A stretch of DNA of 17,589 bases from the NCBI GenBank assembly GCA_002384815.1, contig DGBN01000038.1:1-17589 (forward strand). The letters are read 5' to 3'. A program made the position numbers and the translations under genes. The stretch's first letter is position 1. Every line of letters begins with the position of its first letter. Below are positions 8,428 through 16,177 of this stretch, piece by piece. The stretch comes from Oxalobacteraceae bacterium UBA4003 (GTDB lineage: Bacteria > Pseudomonadota > Gammaproteobacteria > Burkholderiales > Burkholderiaceae_D). The notes below the pieces were generated by a model. The model saw only the letters and a program-made list of their open reading frames with translations. It did no database searches and was not told the origin of the DNA.

Positions 8428-9588
8428 TTAAAGCCGGTGACTTTGGTCCATGTGATTGAACTGATCCGACAATTGCACACCCAGACCAACGATCAGTACC
8501 TTGAACAACTCGCCCATTTCTGCCGGCGAAGTCAGCTTCTGCACAGCATTGGCCTGCGGTAGATAGGCACGTACATCCTCAGGCGAAGTCTGCAGCAAGC
8601 GGTCGCCCAGTCCTGCCGTCAGCAAAAACGCCGCCTGACTCATGTAACCGACCATTTCCAGTCCACTTCGCACTGCCGCATAAGCCATGGCTGTGAAATC
8701 GACGTGCGCGGTAATGTCCTGCAAACCCGGCAGATAAAACGGATCGGGATGTGCATGATGGCGATAGTGGCACATCAGCGTGCCTGCGCTGCGCTGATCC
8801 AGATAGTATTCGCTGGCTGGAAAACCATAATCGAATAATATCGCCGCCCCACCCTTGCCCGACTGTTCCAGCCCGGCCACAAACATCTCGGCCAGCGTGC
8901 CCATGAAACCGGCCGCCACCGGATGCACTTCCGTCAAATAGCCAGCCGGTAAATCCGCCTCGCCCGGGATTTGCGCCACCAGCGCGGCATCGCAAGGCCG
9001 ATCTGCGTATATAAAATTACCGTCTTCGAAAGCAATGCCGCGTTCCAGCCACGCGTGCTCGCCTTTAACTACCAGCGAAACCGGCATCGCATCCAGTACT
9101 TCATTGCCCAGCACCACGCCGGAAAACGCCGGTGGAAAATCGTCCAGCCAGCTTACCTGCGGGAATCCAGCCAGCATCTGTTGCTGCCGCGCGCGCAATT
9201 CGCCGGACAATTCGACAATTGCATAATGCTCAAGATGAATGCCGGCAGCCGCGCATTCAGTCAGAATATCGAATGCCAGCTTGCCGGTGCCGGCGCCGAA
9301 TTCCAGAATCTGCGGCGAACTCTGCGTCATCAGATCGCCAACCGCGTGTGCCAGCGTTTCACCAAAAAGCGACGTGATTTCCGGTGCGGTTGTAAAATCA
9401 CCGTCTTTGCCCAGTTTTGCCGCACCGCCACTGTAATAACCGAAATCTGGCGCATACAGCGCCAGCTCCATGTAACGGGCGAAGGAAATCCAGCCATCAT
9501 GCCGGCGAATTTCTTCAGCGATCAGGTTCTGGAGCGTATGCGACGCGGCCAGCGCGTCCGGAATAGGTTGAGGCAGTTGCAGTTGCAT
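8428..9588 (-). CDS. SAM-dependent methyltransferase, MidA/NDUFAF7 (COG1565) family
   Basis: This 386-residue protein has the S-adenosylmethionine-binding motif LEFGAGTGKLA (about 95-105). It also has the family hallmarks GDFTTAPEIT (63-72) and GNEVLDAMPV. Eukaryotic relatives (NDUFAF7/MidA) methylate an arginine of complex I during assembly; the bacterial target is not established. Length matches the family. It is divergent from the pteridine-reductase-like gene across only 39 bases. A TACAAT -10 hexamer (9595-9600) lies six bases before the ATG, so the mRNA may be leaderless; no Shine-Dalgarno is visible. It leads the group with two DUF2905 genes and the CNNM/CBS gene. Confidence 0.92.
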   Translation of the reverse strand: MQLQLPQPIPDALAASHTLQNLIAEEIRRHDGWISFARYMELALYAPDFGYYSGGAAKLGKDGDFTTAPEITSLFGETLAHAVGDLMTQSSPQILEFGAGTGKLAFDILTECAAAGIHLEHYAIVELSGELRARQQQMLAGFPQVSWLDDFPPAFSGVVLGNEVLDAMPVSLVVKGEHAWLERGIAFEDGNFIYADRPCDAALVAQIPGEADLPAGYLTEVHPVAAGFMGTLAEMFVAGLEQSGKGGAAILFDYGFPASEYYLDQRSAGTLMCHYRHHAHPDPFYLPGLQDITAHVDFTAMAYAAVRSGLEMVGYMSQAAFLLTAGLGDRLLQTSPEDVRAYLPQANAVQKLTSPAEMGELFKVLIVGLGVQLSDQFNHMDQSHRL

Positions 9589-9594
9589 GGCGTT

Positions 9595-9600
9595 ATTGTA
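9595..9600 (-). promoter_or_regulatory. Putative -10 element of midA-like gene (leaderless start)
   Basis: On the minus strand TACAAT (five of six consensus bases) ends six bases before the ATG at 9588, putting the predicted transcription start at or next to the A of the start codon. The -35 region is weak (TTGTGT with 16-base spacing). Confidence 0.4.
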
Positions 9601-9627
9601 GAGAAATCAGCGGAACACACAAGCACC

Positions 9628-10407
9628 ATGTCCACAGACAAACAGACAGCTACGAGAAGAACCGCCCTCGTTACCGGCGGCGCCCGCCGCATCGGACGCA
9701 CAATCGCGCTCGCGCTCGCGCAACGCGGCTGGGACGTGGTCGTGCATTACGCCCGCTCGGCCGATGACGCGTGCACCACCGCTGCCGAAATACAGGCGCT
9801 CGGGCAGCGTGCGATTGCGCTGTCTTGCGATTTGAACGATGAAACCGCAGTCAAATCGCTACTGCGTCGCGCTTCGGCACAATTAGGGCCGATTTCCTGT
9901 CTGGTCAACAACGCTTCGCTGTTCGATTACGACAGCGCCGCCGACTTTTCCAGCGCCTCGCTGGATGCGCACATGCATGTAAATCTGGTGGCACCGGTAT
10001 TGCTGGCACAAGCTCTTTACGAGGCCACACCCGAGCGCGGACAAGCAGTCGTCGTCAATCTGCTTGATCAAAAACTGTTCAATCTGAATCCTGATTTTCT
10101 GTCCTACACCTTATCGAAGGCTGCTTTGCACAGCGCCACGACGATGCTGGCGCAGGCACTCGCTCCCAAAGTGCGCGTGGTCGGCGTTGCACCCGGCATT
10201 ACGCTGGTTTCCGGTGATCAAAGCGAAGCGGAATTCGAACGCGCTCATAAAGTCACGCCACTGTGCCGCTCCAGCACACCGGAAGATATCGCGGCAGCCG
10301 TCTGCTTCGTCGCCGAATCGCAATCCATTACCGGCACCACGATCATCGTCGATGGCGGCCAGCACCTGCTTCCCTTGCAGCGCGACGTCATGTTTGTCGC
10401 TTCCTGA
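9628..10407 (+). CDS. Pteridine-reductase-type short-chain dehydrogenase (PTR1/FolM-like)
   Basis: This 259-residue Rossmann-fold oxidoreductase has the NADPH motif TGGARRIG (16-23), NNAS (95-98) and catalytic YxxxK at Tyr160/Lys164. The usual catalytic Ser is replaced by Asp147, exactly 13 residues before the Tyr, as in pteridine reductase PTR1. With the TGxxxRxG loop this points to reduction of dihydropterin or dihydromonapterin rather than a generic substrate. It lies directly before folB on the same strand, supporting a folate or pterin role. The start is the ATG at 9628: the open frame runs further upstream, but that part is antisense to the methyltransferase and has no homology signal. 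The product name rests on motifs and context, not on a search. Confidence 0.85.
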   Translation: MSTDKQTATRRTALVTGGARRIGRTIALALAQRGWDVVVHYARSADDACTTAAEIQALGQRAIALSCDLNDETAVKSLLRRASAQLGPISCLVNNASLFDYDSAADFSSASLDAHMHVNLVAPVLLAQALYEATPERGQAVVVNLLDQKLFNLNPDFLSYTLSKAALHSATTMLAQALAPKVRVVGVAPGITLVSGDQSEAEFERAHKVTPLCRSSTPEDIAAAVCFVAESQSITGTTIIVDGGQHLLPLQRDVMFVAS

Positions 10408-10425
10408 TTTTAAGATTCTTCACCC

Positions 10426-10439
10426 GCAAGATTTCTTGC
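10426..10439. repeat. Short perfect palindrome between the reductase gene and folB
   Basis: GCAAGA, two bases, TCTTGC lies 19 bases after the reductase stop and 24 bases before folB. It could form a small hairpin in a joint transcript or be an operator; there is no T-run typical of a terminator. Confidence 0.35.
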
Positions 10440-10463
10440 AATACGACTGGTTTAAACATAGAT

Positions 10464-10859
10464 ATGAATTCCTTCCTTTTCCATCCACAGCTCGCCGATT
10501 GTCGCCGTTTGTTTTTGAACAATTACGAAGTACAGATCAACATCGGCGTGCACGAATTTGAAAAGAAAGGCGAACAGCGTGTGCTGGTCAACGTCGATCT
10601 GTTCATCCCGCTGGCCGAATCGACGCCGACTGCCGACACGCTGGATGAAGTGGTCGATTACGATTTCATGCGCAGCACAATCGCCAAACGCATGGCACAA
10701 GGACACATTCATTTGCAGGAAACCTTGTGCGACGACGTGGTCAAGGCCATGCTGGCGCATCCCAAGGTACGCGCCGTACGCGTTTCAACTGAAAAACCCG
10801 ATGTCTATCCTGATTGCGAATCGGTAGGCGTCGAAGTATTCCGTATCAAGGGGAATTAA
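10464..10859 (+). CDS. folB: Dihydroneopterin aldolase
   Basis: This 131-residue enzyme cleaves 7,8-dihydroneopterin to 6-hydroxymethyl-dihydropterin and glycolaldehyde in tetrahydrofolate synthesis. The family pattern GVHEFE gives the catalytic Glu33, the conserved Tyr66 lies in VVDYDF, and the catalytic Lys111 lies in the EKP motif followed by an N/D-x-E-S-V-GVEV-like end. Length is typical (about 120-130). The chosen ATG at 10464 begins the conserved region; an upstream open extension overlaps the preceding gene and has no family match. It is 56 bases after the pteridine-reductase-like gene and one base before ttcA, so the three are probably co-transcribed. Confidence 0.93.
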   Translation: MNSFLFHPQLADCRRLFLNNYEVQINIGVHEFEKKGEQRVLVNVDLFIPLAESTPTADTLDEVVDYDFMRSTIAKRMAQGHIHLQETLCDDVVKAMLAHPKVRAVRVSTEKPDVYPDCESVGVEVFRIKGN

Positions 10860-10860
10860 G

Positions 10861-11817
10861 GTGTTGCAATCCATGATTAATGAAACCGTCCTATCCGCAC
10901 CGGCAGAAACCACTGCCGCACTGAGCTTCAAGCAGGGCGAAAAAATCGTCTACGAAAACAACAAGCTGCACAAACGCCTGTGCCGCCAGGTCGGCCAGGC
11001 AATCGGCGATTTCAACATGATAGAAGACGGCGACAAGATCATGGTCTGCCTGTCAGGCGGCAAGGATAGCTACGCGCTGCTGGATATTCTGATGACGCTG
11101 CGCGAACGCGCACCAATCAAGTTCGACATCGTTGCAGTCAATCTGGATCAGAAGCAACCGAACTTCCCCGATCACATTCTGCCTGCATATTTGAAGCAAC
11201 TGGACATTCCCTTCCACATCGAAAACCAGGATACCTACAGCATCGTCAAGCGCCTGATCCCGGAAGGAAAAACCACCTGTTCGCTGTGCTCACGCCTGCG
11301 GCGCGGCATTTTGTATCGAGTGGCAGATGAATTGGGTGCGACCAAGATCGCGCTCGGCCATCATCGCGACGACATCATGGAAACCTTTTTCCTGAACATG
11401 TTCTTCGGCGCGAAAATCAAGGGTATGCCGCCTAAACTGCAATCGGACGATGGCAAACATATCGTGATCCGTCCGCTGGCGTATGTGAAGGAGGCGGATA
11501 CCGAGCGTTATGCGCAGGTCAAGAATTTCCCCATCATTCCATGCGATCTGTGCGGCAGCCAGGAAAACCTGCAACGCAAGCAAATCAAGAACATGCTGCG
11601 TGAATGGGAGAAAAAACACCCAGGCCGCGTCGACAATATTTTTTCGTCGCTCTCGACCGTGGTGCCTTCGCATCTGATGGATAAGGAGTTGTTCGGCTTT
11701 GCAGATTTGAAAGCCACTGGCGAAGCCAGCGCAAATGGCGATATCGCTTTTGACGAAGAACCATGTTCGAGCGGCAACACCATCTCCAGCGTGATACCGC
11801 TGCGCACTGACGACTGA
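10861..11817 (+). CDS. ttcA: tRNA 2-thiocytidine(32) synthetase
   Basis: This 318-residue enzyme thiolates cytidine 32 in certain tRNAs using ATP and an iron-sulfur cluster. The PP-loop SGGKDS is at 65-70, the cluster cysteines are in TTCSLC (Cys140, Cys143), and a further conserved pair is in PCDLCGSQ (Cys228, Cys231), one of which is the third ligand in the family. GHHRDDI is also present. The first start is a GTG one base after folB with AAGGGG upstream; an ATG at 10873 preceded by AAGGTG is an equally plausible start and would remove four residues. The tail after about residue 285 is low-complexity. It probably belongs to the folB transcript. Confidence 0.95.
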   Translation: MLQSMINETVLSAPAETTAALSFKQGEKIVYENNKLHKRLCRQVGQAIGDFNMIEDGDKIMVCLSGGKDSYALLDILMTLRERAPIKFDIVAVNLDQKQPNFPDHILPAYLKQLDIPFHIENQDTYSIVKRLIPEGKTTCSLCSRLRRGILYRVADELGATKIALGHHRDDIMETFFLNMFFGAKIKGMPPKLQSDDGKHIVIRPLAYVKEADTERYAQVKNFPIIPCDLCGSQENLQRKQIKNMLREWEKKHPGRVDNIFSSLSTVVPSHLMDKELFGFADLKATGEASANGDIAFDEEPCSSGNTISSVIPLRTDD

Positions 11818-11828
11818 AGCTGCGATTT

Positions 11829-11853
11829 GCCATTCCCTTCAAGCGGGAATGGC
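11829..11853. terminator. Nine-bp hairpin between convergent ttcA and DUF1090 genes
   Basis: A perfect stem GCCATTCCC / GGGAATGGC has a seven-base loop, located 11 bases past the ttcA stop and 10 bases before the end of the convergent gene. Neither strand has a T-run after it, so it is not a classical intrinsic terminator. It may stabilise 3' ends or help termination from both sides. Confidence 0.5.
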
Positions 11854-11863
11854 TGTGCCCCGA

Positions 11864-12256
11864 TTACCGCTCACCCGCGATTTTTTGTGCACGATGCAGT
11901 TCAGCACTTGCTTCTTCCAACTTCCGTTCGCGCCTGGCAATTTTCCCCCTGTCTTCGTCTTTTGCCTTTGCCTGGCTCAACTCGCGCTCACGCTCGACAA
12001 CTTTTTCCCGTGCCTGACTGACATCGCGCTCACGCTCGCGGCGCAGTGATTCCGGCGTACAGTTCGCCTCGTTTTCCTGCAGCGCCTTGTTCAAGCCAGC
12101 CAGTCTGCGCTCATTACCGTGCACCTTCGCCTGAACAATCTGCTGTTGTATATCTTGCCGTTTCACCAGGCACGGATTGTCAGGCTGCATTGCCGACTGG
12201 GCAAGGAGTGCCGTTGTAAACAAAGACAGAAATAAAGTCATCGTCAGACGTTTCAT
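11864..12256 (-). CDS. DUF1090 (YqjC-like) secreted coiled-coil protein
   Basis: This 130-residue protein has a signal peptide (about 1-21, cleavage after a LLAQSA-type region), two cysteines (about 29 and 66), and a highly charged helical C-terminal half rich in Arg, Glu and Lys that should form a coiled coil. This is the layout of DUF1090, a periplasmic family of unknown function. A near-perfect Shine-Dalgarno AGGAGGT (12265-12271 on the complementary strand) lies eight bases before the ATG. A possible -10 (TAGAAT, 12297-12302) sits about 40 bases upstream with a weak -35. It is convergent with ttcA. Confidence 0.85.
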   Translation of the reverse strand: MKRLTMTLFLSLFTTALLAQSAMQPDNPCLVKRQDIQQQIVQAKVHGNERRLAGLNKALQENEANCTPESLRRERERDVSQAREKVVERERELSQAKAKDEDRGKIARRERKLEEASAELHRAQKIAGER

Positions 12257-12330
12257 TATTCTCGACCTCCTGAAAAGTAACCGATATTGGCACCCTATTC
12301 TAGCGTCTTGCCTCGTCGCTGATGAAAAGA

Positions 12331-12521
12331 TTAGGCAGTAATCAACGCATCAAAAAATACCTGATCGATATGGCTTTTGACCCACGGTTTCTGCGCATCA
12401 TCAAAGTCGACATAGCTATCGAACCACGAATAAGAAATCATTTCACCATTGCTGTAACCCAGCCACACGTCGCGGCAACCAAGCAAAGGATCGCCATGCA
12501 AAGAATAGATATCTTTTTTAC
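12331..12521 (-). pseudogene. Frameshifted, truncated remnant of a DUF6279-like lipoprotein
   Basis: Two minus-strand frames together give one coherent protein start. The first frame, from 12521, reads VKKISILCMAI, a basic then hydrophobic signal peptide. The second frame supplies a lipobox LLGC, then DVWLGYSNGEMISYSWFDSY and VDFDDAQKPWV, and stops at 12331. Restoring one T in the T-run at about 12485-12488 joins them into a perfect lipoprotein signal (AILLLGC). The WFDSYVDFDDAQ-type block resembles DUF6279 lipoproteins, which are about 250 or more residues, so most of the protein is missing. The first codon is GTA, not a start. The family name is from memory of its motif. Alternatives are a sequencing error for the frameshift, but the truncation would remain. 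Confidence 0.6.
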
Positions 12522-12541
12522 AAAATAACCAAGAGGACGCG

Positions 12542-12550
12542 TGATAAAAT
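12542..12550 (+). promoter_or_regulatory. Putative extended -10 promoter of glmU
   Basis: TGATAAAAT matches the extended -10 form TGnTAtAAT with one change. No good -35 lies at 17 bases, as tolerated by extended -10 promoters. The predicted start near 12557 leaves a leader of about 20 bases before the glmU ATG at 12576, which lacks a Shine-Dalgarno. Confidence 0.45.
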
Positions 12551-12575
12551 TTTGTATTCTTTTTACTGGCTTCCT

Positions 12576-13946
12576 ATGAATATCGTCATTCTTGCTGCAG
12601 GTATGGGAAAGCGCATGCAATCTGCGCTGCCGAAAGTCTTGCATCCCCTGGCGGGTAAGCCCTTGCTGTCCCATGTCATTGATACGGCTCGACAACTCTC
12701 GCCATCGACGCTGTGCGTGATTTACGGTCACGGCGGCGAACAGGTGCCGCAACTGCTGCAAACCAGAGATTTATCGTTTGCCAAACAGGAACCGCAACTG
12801 GGTACCGGCCACGCCGTCATGCAGGCGGTGCCGCAACTCGATGATCATGCGCCTACGCTGATTCTGTACGGCGACGTGCCTTTAACAACTGCTGCATCGC
12901 TGCAACGTTTGTTGGACATCGCTGGTGCCGATAAGTTAGGCATCTTGACGGTGGACCTGGACAACCCGACCGGCTACGGCCGCATCGTCCGTGAAAATGG
13001 CGCGAAAGATTCTGTCATTACACGCATCGTCGAACAAAAAGATGCCAGTGAGCAGGAACGCACGATCCGCGAAGTCAATACCGGCATCATCGTTGCGCCT
13101 ACCGCCAAAATGAAAAAATGGCTGGCCAATCTTTCCAACAAAAATGCGCAAGGCGAGTACTACCTGACCGATATTGTTGCCAGCGCAGTGGCCGATGGTG
13201 TGGAAGTCGTGTCCGCCCAACCCGATCACGCGTGGGAAACCCACGGCGTCAACAGCAAGGTGCAACTGGCTGAACTGGAACGCGTGCATCAGCACAACAT
13301 CGCCAACGCATTACTGGAACAAGGCGTCACGCTGGCCGATCCGGCGCGCATCGATGTACGTGGCACACTGACTTGCGGACGCGATGTGAGCATCGATGTC
13401 GGCTGCGTATTTGAAGGCAATGTCACACTGGCAGACGGCGTGCGTGTTGATGCATATTGCGTCATCCACAATACAAGCATCGGTGCGCAAACTTACATTC
13501 GCCCTTACAGCCATTTTGAAAATGCAGTCGTCGGTGAAGCCTGCATCATCGGACCGTATGCGCGCCTGCGTCCCGGCACTGTGCTGGCGAAAAATGTGCA
13601 CATCGGCAATTTCGTCGAAGTCAAAAACAGCGAGATCGCCGCGCACAGCAAGGCCAACCATCTGACCTATATCGGCGACTCGACCGTGGGTTCGCGCGTC
13701 AATATCGGCGCCGGCACGATTACCTGCAATTACGACGGCGTAAACAAATCGCGCACCATCATCGAAGACGATGTCTTCGTCGGCAGCGCGACGCAATTGA
13801 TTGCGCCTATACGCGTTGGTAAAGGCGCGACTTTAGGTGCGGGGACAACCTTGACCAAGGACGCGCCGGCTGACAAGCTAACCGTGTCGCGCGCCAAGCA
13901 GATTACGGTTGAAGGCTGGCAGCGACCGGTCAAAATCAAGAAGTAA
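12576..13946 (+). CDS. glmU: Bifunctional GlmU: glucosamine-1-phosphate acetyltransferase / N-acetylglucosamine-1-phosphate uridylyltransferase
   Basis: This 456-residue enzyme performs the last two steps of UDP-GlcNAc synthesis for peptidoglycan and LPS, and its length equals E. coli GlmU. The N-terminal pyrophosphorylase domain (1 to about 230) starts with LAAGMGKRMQSALPKVLHPL and contains YGDVPLT. The C-terminal left-handed beta-helix acetyltransferase domain (about 250-456) shows hexapeptide repeats and SKANHLTYIGD with the catalytic-type His362, followed by NIGAGTITCNYDG. The ATG at 12576 is chosen because conserved sequence begins there; eight further codons upstream are open but not conserved. 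It ends at a perfect terminator. It is transcribed toward, but separated from, glmS by about 2.85 kb. Confidence 0.97.
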   Translation: MNIVILAAGMGKRMQSALPKVLHPLAGKPLLSHVIDTARQLSPSTLCVIYGHGGEQVPQLLQTRDLSFAKQEPQLGTGHAVMQAVPQLDDHAPTLILYGDVPLTTAASLQRLLDIAGADKLGILTVDLDNPTGYGRIVRENGAKDSVITRIVEQKDASEQERTIREVNTGIIVAPTAKMKKWLANLSNKNAQGEYYLTDIVASAVADGVEVVSAQPDHAWETHGVNSKVQLAELERVHQHNIANALLEQGVTLADPARIDVRGTLTCGRDVSIDVGCVFEGNVTLADGVRVDAYCVIHNTSIGAQTYIRPYSHFENAVVGEACIIGPYARLRPGTVLAKNVHIGNFVEVKNSEIAAHSKANHLTYIGDSTVGSRVNIGAGTITCNYDGVNKSRTIIEDDVFVGSATQLIAPIRVGKGATLGAGTTLTKDAPADKLTVSRAKQITVEGWQRPVKIKK

Positions 13947-13964
13947 TAGATTAAAAGTAATTTT

Positions 13965-13993
13965 AAAAAATCGGGCCGCAAGCCCGATTTTTT
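13965..13993. terminator. Bidirectional intrinsic terminator between glmU and the convergent MFS gene
   Basis: A perfect 12-bp stem (13965-13976 with 13982-13993, GC core TCGGGC/GCCCGA) has a five-base loop. It is flanked by A-tract and T-tract on both sides, so it can end transcription of glmU (stop 13946) and of the minus-strand transporter gene (stop 14005). Confidence 0.93.
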
Positions 13994-14004
13994 ATTTCAA
14001 TGCG

Positions 14005-15168
14005 CTATCCGCATGACGGCATACGCCGGCCGAAATATAGCTGCACCGCGATCGCCAGCAGCGACAATACACCTCCCATCACGCACACGCCGCTCCAGTG
14101 CCAGTGACTCCACGCGACATTGCCGATTACCGAACCGATGCCGCCACCGAGAAAGCGCGTGACGTTGTACACGGTATTCAAACGACCCAGCGCCTCACTT
14201 TTCAATGCAAAGTTACGTGTCATGTTGGACACATGCCCGGATTGCATACCTAGATCCAGTAACACCACGCCGATCGCCAGGCCGATCAAACCGTAGCCGA
14301 TGGTACCGAACGCCACATACGCAACCACGAACGCAATGCTGCTCAACATCACAGTCAGTCGAGGACTTTTGCGATCGGACAATTTGCCAGCATAAGGCGC
14401 TGCGATCGCACCAATCACGCCGACGAGGCCAAACATGCCGGCGACATCGCTGCCATATGCTTGCGGCAGGCTGTGCACATGGAACACCAGCGTGGTCCAG
14501 AACGCACTAAAGGCGGCGAACTGCAGCGCTGCCACTAGTGAAGTTTCACGTAATACCGGTTGCGTACGGATCAACTCGAGCATCGAGTGCATCAACGACT
14601 TGTAGTTACCGTGAAAGGTCGGCGGGCCTTTCGGCAAAGCACGTCCAAGTACAAAGAACAACACAATCATTAAGGCCGCAGCAATCCAGTACATGGCTTG
14701 CCAACTGAAGTATGCACCAACAAAACCTGCAATCGTGCGCGACAACAAAATCCCGGTCAGCAAACCTCCCATTACGATACCGACCACTGCACCGCGATCT
14801 TTCGGTTCCGCCAGTTGTGCGGCGAACGGCGTGAGTAGCTGTGGCACGATGCTTGTGAATCCCACCGTAAAACCTGCCACGATCAGCCAGTGCATAGACG
14901 GCGCCAGCGCGGTCGCGACCAACGCGCAGGTTGATGCCAGCAGCATCAGGCGGATCATCATGCGTCTTTCCAGCATGTCGCTCAGCGGCAAAAACAGCAG
15001 CATGCCGAGGGCATAGCCGAACTGCGTCAGTGCCGCAACCGGCCCGGCTGATTTCTCAGTCACGCCAAACGAGTGCGCAAATTCCACCAGCAAGGGCTGG
15101 TTGTAATAATTGTTGGCGACAACTACGCCACCCGTGATCGCCATGATCCACACCGTCGATTTGCGCAA
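14005..15168 (-). CDS. MFS transporter of unknown substrate, 12-helix type
   Basis: This 387-residue inner-membrane protein has about 12 hydrophobic segments. The first helix region carries VVANNYYNQPLL, typical of a bacterial MFS subgroup of small-molecule exporters, and the loop between helices 2 and 3 has LSDMLERR, a variant of motif A. The start is a TTG at 15168, supported by a Shine-Dalgarno GGAGAA six bases upstream; the first ATG is eight codons later and has no such site. It is divergent from a LysR-type regulator across 125 bases, a classic arrangement in which the regulator controls the transporter. It shares a terminator with glmU. The substrate cannot be inferred. Confidence 0.88.
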   Translation of the reverse strand: MRKSTVWIMAITGGVVVANNYYNQPLLVEFAHSFGVTEKSAGPVAALTQFGYALGMLLFLPLSDMLERRMMIRLMLLASTCALVATALAPSMHWLIVAGFTVGFTSIVPQLLTPFAAQLAEPKDRGAVVGIVMGGLLTGILLSRTIAGFVGAYFSWQAMYWIAAALMIVLFFVLGRALPKGPPTFHGNYKSLMHSMLELIRTQPVLRETSLVAALQFAAFSAFWTTLVFHVHSLPQAYGSDVAGMFGLVGVIGAIAAPYAGKLSDRKSPRLTVMLSSIAFVVAYVAFGTIGYGLIGLAIGVVLLDLGMQSGHVSNMTRNFALKSEALGRLNTVYNVTRFLGGGIGSVIGNVAWSHWHWSGVCVMGGVLSLLAIAVQLYFGRRMPSCG

Positions 15169-15227
15169 AATAACTTCTCCAGACTCTTTAACTGGGGTTT
15201 AGTCTAGGCGCACGCCACTCATAAGGA

Positions 15228-15240
15228 AAATACTGTATTT
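15228..15240. promoter_or_regulatory. Candidate LysR operator palindrome
   Basis: AAATACTGTATTT is a perfect palindrome around one central base, in the 125-base divergent region between the transporter and the LysR gene. It contains the ATAC/GTAT dyad and T-N11-A spacing expected for LysR-type sites. It lies 53 bases before the LysR start and 60 bases before the transporter start. Confidence 0.5.
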
Positions 15241-15293
15241 ATTAACCAGTCATACCTATAAAATATAAATAGACCAATTCAGAAAAGCAGCCT

Positions 15294-16166
15294 ATGGATA
15301 TCCGACAGCTCAAATATTTCATGGCCATCGTTGAGGAAGGCCAGATCAGCCGCGCGGCCAAACGTCTGCACATGGCGCAGCCGCCGCTCAGCCTGCAATT
15401 GAAAATGCTGGAAGAAAATCTCGGCGTGCAACTGATAGAGCGCAACACCAAAAGCCTGCGCCTGACCGAAGCCGGCCATGCGCTGTATCAACGCGCCGAA
15501 CAAATCCTCGGGCTAGTCGACACCACGACCAAGGAAATCCGCGAATTCGATCAAGGCTTGCGCGGCACATTGGGTATCGGCAGTCCGCCCGGCATCGGTC
15601 ATTTGTATATACCGCCGCGCCTGGCTGAATTCCATGCGAAATATCCGGAAGTGACTTTTCAATGGCGCGAAGGAAATACCTATCGCGTGTTGGAATTGCT
15701 GAATTCGCACGTGATTGAAGTCGGCATCGTGCGACTACCCATCGACGACAATACCTATGAAATCAAGCCGCTAGTGACAGAACCCTGGGTTGCCGTGCTG
15801 CGCAAGAATCCTGGGCAATCGCGTCCTGCGAAAATCACCTTGCCGCAAGTCGCACGCGAACCGCTGCTGTTGATGCAACGCCAGCAAGGCATTTTCTGTC
15901 ACGACATGGTGTGGGATGAGCTACGCACAGCCAAGGTCGAGCCGACCGTGTTCTGTGAAAGCGACAACGTGATGGCGCTGCTGACACTGGTGGAATTGGG
16001 CTTGGGCGTAGCCATCGTGCCGCGCTCGGCTGCCGCACTCAAGGCTAGCGATACGCTACACATTGCTGAAATCACCGGCTGCAAGCTGGAATCGGCGGTA
16101 GCGATTACGTGGCTTAAAGGCCAGCGCTTGTCAGCAGCAGCGAAACAGTTTCTGGAAATGTTTTAA
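15294..16166 (+). CDS. LysR-type transcriptional regulator
   Basis: This 290-residue regulator has an N-terminal winged helix-turn-helix (about 1-60; key run ISRAAKRLHMAQPPLSLQLK, then LGVQLIERN) and a C-terminal substrate-binding-like effector domain (about 90-290, with IGSPPGIGHLYIPPRL and LGLGVAIVPRSAA). Length and layout are typical. The ATG at 15294 begins the conserved region; AT-rich TATAAA-like sequence lies upstream. It is divergent from the MFS transporter and probably controls it and itself through sites in the shared 125-base region. It converges on the AsnC gene with only 11 bases between stops and no visible intrinsic terminator. Confidence 0.93.
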   Translation: MDIRQLKYFMAIVEEGQISRAAKRLHMAQPPLSLQLKMLEENLGVQLIERNTKSLRLTEAGHALYQRAEQILGLVDTTTKEIREFDQGLRGTLGIGSPPGIGHLYIPPRLAEFHAKYPEVTFQWREGNTYRVLELLNSHVIEVGIVRLPIDDNTYEIKPLVTEPWVAVLRKNPGQSRPAKITLPQVAREPLLLMQRQQGIFCHDMVWDELRTAKVEPTVFCESDNVMALLTLVELGLGVAIVPRSAAALKASDTLHIAEITGCKLESAVAITWLKGQRLSAAAKQFLEMF

Positions 16167-16177
16167 ACAGACAAATC

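Noticed and set aside
8971..9627. 219-codon upstream extension of the pteridine-reductase-like gene
   Set aside because: It is antisense to the MidA-like coding region; the SDR fold begins right after the ATG at 9628.
12322..12528. 68-codon plus-strand open frame upstream of glmU
   Set aside because: It is antisense to the lipoprotein remnant, whose minus-strand translation is the one that makes biological sense.
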